Shown: positions 1-6,625, counted from the stretch's first letter. The stretch is DNA of 10,844 nucleotides from JAWCLZ01 sp038850275 (GCA_038850275.1 JAWCLZ010000033.1:1-10844); one strand, 5' to 3'. Numbers and translations are program-made. Notes: a model not told the origin generated them from the sequence alone.

Positions 1-888
1 CCAAAACTCAATTTCCACGCCTAATTCATAAGTTTGATTTAAGCTTGATGGATAAAGAAGCTTAACACGACCATAATATTTCCTGATTACTGCATAAACG
101 CTTGGAACAACTTCTTTAAAACTATCATAGTTATTGTCTTTAGCTTTAACATCAAAATATAAATCGCCTATATAAACCCAATCGCTTCCATTGTAAAAAT
201 GAAGCTCAAGCGCGCCTATTTTAATGGTTTCATCATGCCTTGTAACAAATTTAATTAAACCGTTTGAAAAACTTATTTCTCGCCCGCTTCTTAAAGTTTT
301 CAGCTTCGCTTTATCTAAATTTTCTTCATCAAGCTCATAAATAATATCTGTTGCAAATGGTGCTTCAACACATGGAATGTTACCTTCATCGCTTGTTCTA
401 TAAAAGTCTGGGACCTCGCTTGCATTATAAACGCCGACTGGTAATGGAACAATTATTTTACCATCAAGCCCAAAATCATTCGCCAAATATGTATAATTAA
501 ATGTTGTGCAGCGGTTAAACTCGTTTTTATAACCTAAACTCACCAATTCAATTAAATATTGATAAATATAATCATCTTCAACGCTTCCTAATTCTTCGCT
601 TAAACTAAAATCTTTAATTTTAACCCAGCATTCGCCTGTTAAATCGCTATTAAAATAAACTATATCCTCACGTTTAAGCTCACTAAGTATTTGACCCAGC
701 TGGTTCTTAGCTGCTGAACCTAAAAGCCAAGCCTTGAAACGAAAAACCTCAGGGTTAACACCTAAATCTTGAATTACAAATCCCCCTGGAATCTTAATCC
801 CAGCAGCCTCGCGTTCAAAAAACCTTTGGAAACTATGCGGATTAAACATAAGCGTATACTTACCTAACTTAGCCTGCGTATAAACCAT
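1..888 (-). CDS. Tail-tip protein, distal-tail (Dit)-like, partial (C-terminus missing)
   Basis: I translated this frame by hand; it is open for 296 codons from ATG at 888 to the left edge, so the C-terminus lies outside the window. The start follows the tape measure stop by one base, and AAGGTGAT (893-900), inside the end of that gene, serves as its ribosome site. The N-terminus begins MVYTQAKLGKYTLMF. The first 115 residues alternate short beta-type segments (around GGFVIQDLGVN and CWVKIKDFSLS) and end in YQYLIELV, the layout of distal tail proteins that form the ring where the tube meets the tip. The rest is beta-rich with many aromatic residues and could be a receptor- or carbohydrate-binding part. 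Position straight after the tape measure is the usual Dit position in siphoviruses. The family call rests on position and general pattern; a baseplate-hub protein is the alternative. Confidence 0.6.
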   Translation of the reverse strand, partial: MVYTQAKLGKYTLMFNPHSFQRFFEREAAGIKIPGGFVIQDLGVNPEVFRFKAWLLGSAAKNQLGQILSELKREDIVYFNSDLTGECWVKIKDFSLSEELGSVEDDYIYQYLIELVSLGYKNEFNRCTTFNYTYLANDFGLDGKIIVPLPVGVYNASEVPDFYRTSDEGNIPCVEAPFATDIIYELDEENLDKAKLKTLRSGREISFSNGLIKFVTRHDETIKIGALELHFYNGSDWVYIGDLYFDVKAKDNNYDSFKEVVPSVYAVIRKYYGRVKLLYPSSLNQTYELGVEIEFW

Positions 889-889
889 A

Positions 890-3238
890 TCAATCACCTT
901 TCAAGAATGGTTTTAAACGTTCAGCTAAACATTTTAAAACTTCACGGTTTAAATCATAAGGGTTAAATCCAGCTTTTTCTCTTTCAACTCTCGGATTTAT
1001 TTGTAACTTCACAGTTTCAGGTCCTTTCTCACCCACAATAATCGCAGTTGGCTTCATAATAGTTAATTCTCCACCAAACTGGTGGTAATGCTCGGTTGCT
1101 TCAGCTTGCGCTCTAGACGCCATAGCTAATTCACTTCCACCTATTAGTCCCGGATACTCAGCTGCTTCAGAAGGTTCAATATAAGGTTCAGCGTGAATTT
1201 CGCCAACACCTTCACTCGGCTCATAATAATAAGTATTATCGTATTTTTTTATTTTACCTTTACCTTTATGAATTTCATATGCTGTTTTGTTTAATGTTTC
1301 TAAATCTACGTTCCATTGCGTCGCCCATATAAGCAGGTCAGCTTGCTCTTCACTGCTTAATCTAAAAGCATATCCCGGCTCACTTATGTCAGGTTTATAG
1401 ACGAAGCCGTTACGTGTTACTTTATAAAGCCGTTCATCAATTAAACCAGCTTTAACTAAAGCTTCTAAACCTGATAAATCTCTCCTATAAAACATTTTTT
1501 TAAACAATTGATTATATTGTTGATACGATATTTCCCCTTCCCAAGCTGCCTCCCATAATATTTTATTGACATACCAATTCGTAGAAGTTGATACCATCTC
1601 CCATGTCTCAAGATCCCAGTTTCCACGCCAAAAATAAAGAGCTGGAAGTTCTTTCACACCTAAACTTTCAAGCCACGCTAGTAAATCTTCAGGGAGTGTT
1701 TCACCTGTAAGAGACGCTGCAGCTAAATATTCTATTGCCTCATATGGTAAAAATGGCATAAGCGGCTGTTGACTCACATATTCTTTCCAAGCCTCTAACT
1801 GCTCCTCCCATTTCTGCGTGGAAAGATTATAACGCACCAACCAATTCTGCTCTTCTTTAAGCATTTTCAACTCTTCTTCGCTTATAAAAGGTAACCGATA
1901 AGTTAAGGCTTGTTGCTGCTGATCGCGCTGCGCGCGCAAAAACTCTATAAAAGAAACGCCTTCGCTCCAAAACGTTTCATAATAAACACGAGTGTAATAT
2001 TCTTTAAGCTCATAATATTTTTGAATTAATTCTGAAGCAACGTCTTTGACGCCTTGCCACGTCGCTCCAGTAATTTTTCTAAATTGCCAAGTCATGCTAT
2101 CCCAATCAGTGAAAAGCGTTGATTTAGCTGCGTTTATTAAAGCCCAGCCGCGGCGGGCTGTTTGCAAGGCTAACTCGTATTCCTGTTTAAATTCTTGCCA
2201 TTTTTCCCGTTTAGCTTCATATTCTTCAGCATACGTGCGCCATTTTGTTACCTCAGCCGCGGCTTCGCTTGGCGGAATCTCAGCCGCTTTCTTTTTTCCT
2301 AAACCATAAAAAAGTTTTGATATAAAATCGAACCAATGCCATTCAGGTCTATAAGGCATAGGCATGATTACGCCGCTGCTTGTTTCAGCCATTAAACCTG
2401 CGCCTCCAGGCGGCGGCTCATATTCTAAGCCCCAAAGCCCCATTGTATAGCCCACAGACGCGTATTGCGCTGTTTGCTCAGCTAAAACTTGCAGTAAGCC
2501 AAAGAGCATTCCACCAGTGCCTAAAGCAGATTCCCAACCTTTACCTAAAGCTATATCTTTAAGCGCCCAAACCGCCTGCTGGCCAACAGTCCACTCAGCT
2601 ATACTGCTTAATTGCTCAGCTGCGCCTGGATATTGAACTAAATAAGTCTCCTTTATTTTTTCTCTAATTTCAGCTGCTGCTTCAATATTGCCTTGAGCTT
2701 CAAGCTGATCAGCGAACTCAACCATAGCTTGAATGTCAGGCGCCATTGTCCAAGCTGATTTAGCTGCTTGCCATGCGGTCCAAGGCCCAAAAATGAAGCC
2801 TCTAAAATAAGCTCCGCCAGGCACTAAGTAGCTGATCATTTTTGAAAGGTTATATGCTTGCTTTAAGCCAGCCTCGCGCATTTGAAAATTATAGTATTCA
2901 AGCCATGCGTGATGCCAATATGCTTGCCAAGCAGCTTCAGGTTTATACTTAATTCTTTCTAAAGCTGAATAATAATATTCAGTTCTAGCTGAGATACGTT
3001 GAGGTAAAATTTCTTGTATTCTAAGCTCTTGCTCATGAATATTGCCTATATAAACAGGCATTAAGCCTATTGGAATAGCCCAGCTTAAGCTTCTATAAAC
3101 CCTAAACCATTTATACCATTCCGGGTATTTATCTAGCTGCTCAGCTTCCCATTCAGGCCGCTCAGCTAATCCAAGCCTAACTAAAAGCTCTTTAACCCAT
3201 TCAGGTAAATCTTCCCATTCAATTAATTTTTCACTCAT
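890..3238 (-). CDS. Tape measure protein (tryptophan-rich)
   Basis: At 782 residues this is the largest gene. It follows the tail chaperone and precedes the tail-tip gene, as tape measure genes do. The protein spans the tail lumen and sets tail length; by comparison with lambda (853 residues, about 135 nm) the tail would be very roughly 115-120 nm. It is mostly helical, with Glu/Lys/Gln-rich amphipathic stretches, moderately hydrophobic segments near residues 135-165 and 235-275, and a proline/glycine break (EPPPGGAG) near 275. A C-terminal signature around 720-745, PTAIIVGEKGPETV, matches the GE-x-GPE motif common near tape measure C-termini. Composition is odd: about 37 tryptophans (near 4.7%) plus many Tyr. 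Start ATG at 3238 has AAAGG about 8 bases upstream, inside a palindrome. No peptidase or lysozyme motif was seen. Confidence 0.87.
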   Translation of the reverse strand: MSEKLIEWEDLPEWVKELLVRLGLAERPEWEAEQLDKYPEWYKWFRVYRSLSWAIPIGLMPVYIGNIHEQELRIQEILPQRISARTEYYYSALERIKYKPEAAWQAYWHHAWLEYYNFQMREAGLKQAYNLSKMISYLVPGGAYFRGFIFGPWTAWQAAKSAWTMAPDIQAMVEFADQLEAQGNIEAAAEIREKIKETYLVQYPGAAEQLSSIAEWTVGQQAVWALKDIALGKGWESALGTGGMLFGLLQVLAEQTAQYASVGYTMGLWGLEYEPPPGGAGLMAETSSGVIMPMPYRPEWHWFDFISKLFYGLGKKKAAEIPPSEAAAEVTKWRTYAEEYEAKREKWQEFKQEYELALQTARRGWALINAAKSTLFTDWDSMTWQFRKITGATWQGVKDVASELIQKYYELKEYYTRVYYETFWSEGVSFIEFLRAQRDQQQQALTYRLPFISEEELKMLKEEQNWLVRYNLSTQKWEEQLEAWKEYVSQQPLMPFLPYEAIEYLAAASLTGETLPEDLLAWLESLGVKELPALYFWRGNWDLETWEMVSTSTNWYVNKILWEAAWEGEISYQQYNQLFKKMFYRRDLSGLEALVKAGLIDERLYKVTRNGFVYKPDISEPGYAFRLSSEEQADLLIWATQWNVDLETLNKTAYEIHKGKGKIKKYDNTYYYEPSEGVGEIHAEPYIEPSEAAEYPGLIGGSELAMASRAQAEATEHYHQFGGELTIMKPTAIIVGEKGPETVKLQINPRVEREKAGFNPYDLNREVLKCLAERLKPFLKGD

Positions 3239-3246
3239 AGAAAAAC

Positions 3247-3262
3247 CTTTAAAATTTTAAAG
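3247..3262. repeat. Perfect 16-bp palindrome overlapping the tape measure ribosome site
   Basis: CTTTAAAATTTTAAAG reads the same on both strands and lies 8 bases upstream of the tape measure ATG. The AAAGG ribosome site overlaps its edge. It could be an operator-like site, a TATA-type element, or a weak RNA hairpin (6-bp stem, AAUU loop) that damps tape measure translation. It is too close to the ATG for a leaderless archaeal promoter. AT-rich palindromes also arise by chance, so function is uncertain. Confidence 0.4.
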
Positions 3263-3309
3263 CGTGCTAACTGCTTTAACGCGTATCAGCTGAGATGCGT
3301 AAACGTTTT

Positions 3310-3450
3310 TTAATATCTCGCTTCTGCTAACAAGGCTTCAATAATACAATATGAGAAATCATTGAATTTACAATTCCAAAAAAGCGGGCAAGCATTGCAA
3401 ATTGGTAAAAATTTCCTTAAGAATTTTGGAGGTTTATGAATTTTCTCCAT
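3310..3450 (-). CDS. Four-cysteine microprotein, 46 aa, between tail chaperone and tape measure
   Basis: I read this short gene directly; it is not a recognised family. It runs from ATG at 3450 to TAA at 3310-3312, 31 bases after the end of the frameshifted chaperone and 71 bases before the tape measure. The protein starts MEKIHKPPKFLRKFLPIC, a basic, proline-containing segment. It then has four cysteines at residues 18, 21, 27 and 35 (C-x2-C-x5-C-x7-C) and a short helix-like end, EALLAEARY. The spacing suggests a bound metal, either zinc or an iron-sulfur cluster. An in-frame TAG lies 15 bases before the ATG, so no longer form exists. The ribosome site is weak, and translation may be coupled to the chaperone. 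Its place suggests a tail-assembly accessory role. Evidence for coding is the unbroken frame, the cysteine pattern and a gap otherwise unexplained. Confidence 0.55.
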   Translation of the reverse strand: MEKIHKPPKFLRKFLPICNACPLFWNCKFNDFSYCIIEALLAEARY

Positions 3451-3481
3451 AATAACCGCATTTTTCTATTAATATCGCATT

Positions 3482-3942
3482 TTATATAAGAATTTTCTTC
3501 AGTTTTTCATATTCACGCTTGCTTAGTTTTGAAATATCTATTGTAAGCGGTATAGGTGGATTCTTTCGCCAAGCTATTTGCGCTATTTTAATTATTTCTG
3601 CTGTTCCAATTGTTTTCCCGAGAAAAAATTTTTAAGCATTTCCTCAACGCCTATGGGAGTGTGTATTTTATTAAACTCAGCTATAAGCCTAGCGAATAAA
3701 GGTTCAGGCAAGTTTTTAACGCTTTCCTCCGTAATGGCTAAAGGTTGATTGTTTTTATCTTTAAGCGTCCATTCAACTAGGCTTTTTGCTAAAAATTTTA
3801 TTTCGCGCAAGCGTTTCTTTGGAATTGGAAAACCTCGCGACCAATCTATGCTTTCATCTTCTATTTGCCCGTATTCCCAAGCGCTTAAAACCCGTAATTT
3901 AAAACGCTCGCTGCCTATTTTAACTTCCTTAACTTCCTCCAT
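3482..3942 (-). CDS. Tail assembly chaperone, long form made by -1 frameshift (gpGT-like)
   Basis: This is the same start as the short chaperone, but ribosomes slip back one base at T TTT TTC (3622-3628) after residue Phe107. They continue in the -1 frame to TAA at 3482-3484, adding 46 residues for a total near 153. The added tail starts LGKTIGTAEIIKIAQ, is basic, and ends in a charged helix-like segment (SKLSKREYEKLKKILI). The -1 frame opens just after a TAA at 3632-3634, immediately before the slippery site, and contains no ATG, GTG or TTG. Independent initiation is therefore unlikely and frameshifting is the obvious route. In lambda the frameshifted gpGT recruits tail tube protein to the tape measure through the T part, and both forms are needed in a set ratio. 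The arrangement is seen directly; actual slippage is inferred. Confidence 0.8.
3592..3942 (-). CDS. Tail assembly chaperone, short form (gpG-like)
   Basis: This 116-residue protein sits between the tail tube gene and the tape measure gene, the standard place for the tail assembly chaperone. It should coat the tape measure before tube polymerisation and not remain in the virion. It begins with beta-type segments (VKIGSERFKLRVLSAWEYGQI), followed by helices and a Leu/Pro-rich part (VKNLPEPLFARLIAEFNKI). It ends EEMLKNFF-SGKQLEQQK; the KNFF is encoded by the slippery run. Start ATG at 3942 lies ten bases after the tail tube stop (TAG), with only a weak AGGCG-like ribosome site, so coupling to the tube gene is likely. 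Size and layout match the gpG side of the family; sequence identity alone would not prove it. Confidence 0.8.
   Translation of the reverse strand: MEEVKEVKIGSERFKLRVLSAWEYGQIEDESIDWSRGFPIPKKRLREIKFLAKSLVEWTLKDKNNQPLAITEESVKNLPEPLFARLIAEFNKIHTPIGVEEMLKNFFSGKQLEQQK
3622..3628 (-). promoter_or_regulatory. Programmed -1 ribosomal frameshift site, T TTT TTC
   Basis: In the chaperone frame the codons are AAT TTT TTC, giving the canonical X XXY YYZ heptamer TTTTTTC. Both codons are Phe, so one tRNA re-pairs well after slipping. A GAGG at 3642-3645 lies about 13 bases upstream and could act as an SD-like stimulator, as in E. coli dnaX. No strong downstream hairpin was obvious by eye. Confidence 0.8.
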
Positions 3943-3952
3943 TTCTAAACGC

Positions 3953-4810
3953 CTAGGTTAAAGCTGCGCTTTTCGCAAAGAAGGCATATGTTTCAGCTAT
4001 TATATCGCCGCCTGGAGTCCATGGAAACCTATTTATTCTAGAAAGCTTCGCGTTCGCCAACGTTAACGTTTTCGCTGGAGATCCAGATTTTAAAGTCCAT
4101 ACAATATCCTTGTATTCATCGCTTATTAATAAATCCCAGTAATCTGTGCCTTCCCAGAGGATTGTTATTGTGCCATTTACCCGCCTTTCGCCAGGGTGAA
4201 TCGCTATAAACTCTCTTGAACCTCCAGCGAAAACCGACCGTAAATTATTTCTTATTGTTACGCTGAATGCTTGAACCTTGGGTGTTAAAGCTCCAATTGT
4301 AAACGGGTTGTCGCCTCCATCAGCCCAAGTTAAAGGCTGCGTTCCAGGATCACTTGCTGCCGTAGCATCACTTGAAGCTTGATAGATTGGTTTTCTACAT
4401 AGCATATATACTTCAGCTCTAACTAAATCGCCTATTGTCCATGTAAGCGTTGCATAATTAGCTTTCGCGAAGCTTGCTCGCCAATATTTTGTGGTTCCAC
4501 CAAGATTGATTTTCGCTTCAAGGCTTAATGTTTTCATATCTAAGCTTAGATTTGTTGCATATTTTAAAAACTCCGTATCAATTGGGAAGAAGCGCATTGT
4601 AAAACCATACATTTCAAGGCTTCTAACTATGTCTCGCACATCTCTACTGCCTAATCCTGGAATAAATACGTGATTTAAATCTGCATCTTGCTCGAAAAGC
4701 GCGTATGGAGCGATAAAATTTAAAGTTGCACTTGCGGGGAAGTTGCCTGGTGTTGTTTCTTCAACATATTGAGGCCAAACTAAAATGTTATGTCCTGCAG
4801 TTACGCTCAT
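3953..4810 (-). CDS. Major tail tube protein
   Basis: This 285-residue protein lies between the tail-completion and chaperone genes, where siphoviruses encode the tube subunit that stacks into hexameric rings. It starts MSVTAGHNILVWPQYVEETTPG, resembling tube proteins with an early 'vG.ET.yG' type loop. It is rich in beta segments: YGFTMRFFPID, AFSVTIRNNL, VNGTITILWEG and IVWTLKSGSP. The central stretch SSDATAASDPGTQPLTWADG, about residues 145-165, is likely a surface loop. The C-terminal GG-IAETYAFFAKS is a typical final tube strand. The start has one of the strongest ribosome sites in the window, AAGGAGGAGG at 4818-4827, seven bases from ATG, which fits a protein needed in many copies. The gene begins one base after the stop of the zinc-ribbon gene, so the two are coupled. 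Confidence 0.8.
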   Translation of the reverse strand: MSVTAGHNILVWPQYVEETTPGNFPASATLNFIAPYALFEQDADLNHVFIPGLGSRDVRDIVRSLEMYGFTMRFFPIDTEFLKYATNLSLDMKTLSLEAKINLGGTTKYWRASFAKANYATLTWTIGDLVRAEVYMLCRKPIYQASSDATAASDPGTQPLTWADGGDNPFTIGALTPKVQAFSVTIRNNLRSVFAGGSREFIAIHPGERRVNGTITILWEGTDYWDLLISDEYKDIVWTLKSGSPAKTLTLANAKLSRINRFPWTPGGDIIAETYAFFAKSAALT

Positions 4811-4811
4811 T

Positions 4812-4931
4812 TTACTTCCTCCTCCTTAAAGGTTTTTTAACTTCCTTCTTAATTCTATAGTTGTCGCATACGCTATTTGTACACCTGCCATTTTCATCTA
4901 AAGGCGCGCTGCATCTTTCACATACTTTCAT
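4812..4931 (-). CDS. Zinc-ribbon microprotein, 39 aa
   Basis: This short gene was read by eye in the gap between the tail-completion and tail tube genes. It starts at ATG 4931 after a strong ribosome site, AAAGGTGAT (4938-4946), six bases upstream, and ends at TAA 4812-4814, one base before the tube ATG. The protein begins MKVCERCSAPLDENGRC and has two cysteine pairs: C4-x2-C7 and C17-x4-C22. The knuckle C-x2-C-x-x-P-L-D-x-x-G-R-C is typical of a zinc ribbon. It ends in a very basic tail, KKEVKKPLRRRK. The RRRK tail is encoded by AGG AGG AGG AAG, the same bases that form the ribosome site of the tube gene. Function is unknown. It may bind nucleic acid or a tail protein, or its reading may prime translation of the tube gene. 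Coding evidence is strong for so short a gene. Confidence 0.78.
   Translation of the reverse strand: MKVCERCSAPLDENGRCTNSVCDNYRIKKEVKKPLRRRK
4818..4827 (-). promoter_or_regulatory. Strong ribosome binding site of tail tube gene, inside the zinc-ribbon gene
   Basis: AAGGAGGAGG lies seven bases upstream of the tube ATG and at the same time encodes the end of the zinc-ribbon protein's basic tail. It fixes the tube start and couples the two genes. Confidence 0.8.
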
Positions 4932-4944
4932 TTTCTCATCACCT

Positions 4945-5361
4945 TTAAGATTTTATAATAAAATAAACAGCGATCACTATACCTTCAACCCCTAAAAGCG
5001 GAGGTTTAAGATTAAGATCATCAGAATCCTTCCAATCTTCTCCAAGAAATATAAAATCTATATCAGCAGCCTCTTTTGGGTAATTAGCGATTATTCTTCT
5101 AATCTCTTCTTTCATTTCATATTTTTGTTTTTGGTTTTCTACTCCTTTCACATATGCGCCGATCTTCATTTTATGCGTAACTTGATAAATTTTTGAAGCG
5201 ATAAGCTTATGATCAACATCAGCATCTGTAACGCAAATTTGAGGAACATCTATCTCTGTATTTAAAGGTGTTACAGCCCAGGCTACATCCTCTTTATTTG
5301 GGCTAGCTAAGCTCCAGTATTCTTTTAAAAGATTTAATATTGATAACCTTGGGTCCTTCAT
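4945..5361 (-). CDS. Tail completion / tail terminator protein
   Basis: The protein has 138 residues and sits between the head-closure gene and the tube gene, the usual location of the tail terminator (lambda gpU, SPP1 gp17 type), a ring that caps the tail tube and joins it to the neck. It begins with a helix (DPRLSILNLLKEYWSL), followed by beta segments (PQICVTDAD, YQVTHKMKIGAYV), a charged helix (QKYEMKEEIRRIIANYP), and a final beta strand pair (IDFIFLGEDWKD, LGVEGIVIAVYFIIKS). This alpha/beta order and size fit the family. ATG at 5361 starts two bases after the preceding stop, with GAGG about 12 bases upstream, suggesting translational coupling. The call rests on order, length and predicted fold, not on a diagnostic motif. 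Confidence 0.65.
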   Translation of the reverse strand: MKDPRLSILNLLKEYWSLASPNKEDVAWAVTPLNTEIDVPQICVTDADVDHKLIASKIYQVTHKMKIGAYVKGVENQKQKYEMKEEIRRIIANYPKEAADIDFIFLGEDWKDSDDLNLKPPLLGVEGIVIAVYFIIKS

Positions 5362-5363
5362 TA

Positions 5364-6002
5364 TTAAATTAGCCTCGTTAAAACTATTCGTTTATAAATA
5401 GGTATATTAGCCAGAAAATATGGTTGAACAGCGAAAACTTCATACTCAACTTCGTTCACTTCAACTTTATCTAAAACATTTATGCTTAAATTTCCTGAGG
5501 CAAACGCTACTCTTTTCTCAATTGAAACAATTCCTTTGCTTGTTGCTTCTTGATCAAATCTTCCGCTTAAAGGTAAAATCTTGATTCCGCTGCTTGAATA
5601 CCAAATGAATGGGCTTCCATAGCTTTCAGGTGGAGATCCCTCGCTTGCGTATGCAGCTTCATCAATATAGCTGTTTGATGAAGAGTTTCCAATAAAGCTG
5701 GGTGAAGGAAAATTTGGGTTAACGCTTCTATAAACTTTATAGCTGGAGGCTAAGCTTACAATTGTCCAGCTTAAATTTACTTTTCCACCATCAGCTACAA
5801 TAACTTTAGTCATTTTATTTGTTGCTTTTTCTTCATCTTCAACGATTGGACAAACACGATAAAAATATGTTCCAGCTGGGATGCCTCCTCCTGTATCAAC
5901 AACAGCTAATGGGGCTCCATTAAACTCATGCCTAGCATAATGAATGGCTTCTGTTCCATACTTCTCTAAAATCTGCTCAAACCTTGATTGTTGCGCGCTC
6001 AT
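5364..6002 (-). CDS. Head closure (stopper) protein with inserted fibronectin-III-like domain
   Basis: The 212-residue protein has two halves of a small connector protein split by a separate domain. The N-terminus (MSAQQSRFEQILEKYGTEAIHY, residues 1-27) and C-terminus (about 145-212, containing VLDKVEVNEVEYEVFAVQPY) resemble head-closure proteins of SPP1 gp16 type, whose 'd.v.v.g..Y.V..v.P' strands are common. Residues about 28-127 look like a fibronectin-III/Ig-type fold: IPAGTYFYRVCPIVED, then VIVADGGKVNLSWT, then SYKVYRSVNPNF, and a final SYIDEAAYASEGSPP. Head-closure proteins are usually about 100-120 residues, so the insert explains the extra length. The insert would project from the virion neck, perhaps to bind host surface sugars. 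Start ATG at 6002 overlaps the HNH stop as TAATG, so translation is coupled. The role is inferred from position and end similarity. Confidence 0.65.
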   Translation of the reverse strand: MSAQQSRFEQILEKYGTEAIHYARHEFNGAPLAVVDTGGGIPAGTYFYRVCPIVEDEEKATNKMTKVIVADGGKVNLSWTIVSLASSYKVYRSVNPNFPSPSFIGNSSSNSYIDEAAYASEGSPPESYGSPFIWYSSSGIKILPLSGRFDQEATSKGIVSIEKRVAFASGNLSINVLDKVEVNEVEYEVFAVQPYFLANIPIYKRIVLTRLI

Positions 6003-6274
6003 TATGCTTCCTTCCAGTATGGAGCTGAAGCTAAAAGCTTATGGCATTCCTTGCAAACTACGCGTAAATTATATTCATCATCTGTTCCACCGAAGCTAAC
6101 TGGAATAATATGATCGATAATAAGCTGGTTAGGTGGAAACTTTCTATAGCAAATTTGGCAAGTATAATTATCTCGTTCAAGAATCTTTTTACGTAAGCTT
6201 CCTAAAGATTTGCGTTTTATACGCGTAGGAAGCGTTGGAAGCTTTGGCTTTCCCGCTTTCTTTACTCCTCCCAT
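6002..6274 (-). CDS. HNH endonuclease
   Basis: A 90-residue single-domain HNH nuclease. The zinc site is formed by C39-x2-C42 (CQIC) and C74-x2-C77 (CKEC). The beta-beta-alpha metal core holds D54-H55 (DHIIPVSFGG), N69 (EYNL) and H78. The basic N-terminus (KKAGKPKLPTLPTRIKRK) should bind DNA. All key residues are present, so it is expected to be active. Small HNH proteins of this kind, such as HK97 gp74, work with terminase in genome packaging, but their genes usually lie beside terminase; here the gene lies between two connector genes. It overlaps the adaptor gene by 13 bases and shares TAATG with the closure gene. A free-standing homing nuclease that moved into the module is the alternative. 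The start ATG has only a weak ribosome site and is probably coupled. Confidence 0.88.
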   Translation of the reverse strand: MGGVKKAGKPKLPTLPTRIKRKSLGSLRKKILERDNYTCQICYRKFPPNQLIIDHIIPVSFGGTDDEYNLRVVCKECHKLLASAPYWKEA

Positions 6275-6615
6275 CTTTCTTTAAGCTCTTCTATTTTATA
6301 TTCAGTTGATTTCTCGATTGGAATAATATAGCGTGAAATAAGCCTATCGTATTCGCCTTGCCAAATTGGAATTGGCCAATGCGTTTCACGATAGCTGCCG
6401 ATAGCAATCGCGTGAGGGTCGCGTAAACGAATTAAAATTGCTGTTTTAAGCATGCTCAGCTTGCGGAAAACTTCAATATCTTGGCTTTGAGGGTTTAGAA
6501 TACCTGTTTTTTGAATAATTTCTGCATCAGATAAAGCTATTAAACTATTGATTTCATTATCGCTTAAATTTGTGTTAACTATTGTTTTAACATCGCTTAC
6601 TGAGCAAAAACCCAA
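6262..6615 (-). CDS. Head-tail adaptor (connector) protein
   Basis: The 117-residue protein is mostly helical and lies directly after the major capsid gene, where HK97 gp6 / SPP1 gp15-type adaptors are encoded. These form a ring under the portal. The sequence fits: SVSDVKTIVNTNLSDNEINSLIALSDAEI is the usual opening helix pair ('..dv..il...lsd..i..li..A...i'), followed by a helix (SMLKTAILIRLRDP) and a C-terminal charged helix. The only start between the upstream in-frame TAA and the conserved region is TTG at 6615, with a weak AGTGG-like ribosome site. The start is therefore less sure than the gene; a few residues could differ. Its weak start and the terminator-like tract before it suggest lower output than the capsid gene. 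Confidence 0.72.
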   Translation of the reverse strand: MGFCSVSDVKTIVNTNLSDNEINSLIALSDAEIIQKTGILNPQSQDIEVFRKLSMLKTAILIRLRDPHAIAIGSYRETHWPIPIWQGEYDRLISRYIIPIEKSTEYKIEELKERWEE

Positions 6616-6625
6616 TTTATTCCAC

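Noticed and set aside
2046..2309. Plus-strand 87-codon frame inside the tape measure gene
   Set aside because: Antisense shadow of a well-supported gene, with no ribosome site or recognisable domain.
3436..3489. Plus-strand 17-codon frame with a good GGAGG ribosome site
   Set aside because: It is very short, runs against the operon, and lies opposite the four-Cys gene and the chaperone extension; the GGAGG is likely chance.
3482..3631. Chaperone extension as a separate gene or a sequencing frameshift
   Set aside because: The extension has no start codon, and a canonical slippery heptamer lies at exactly the overlap; a homopolymer error remains possible but is less likely.
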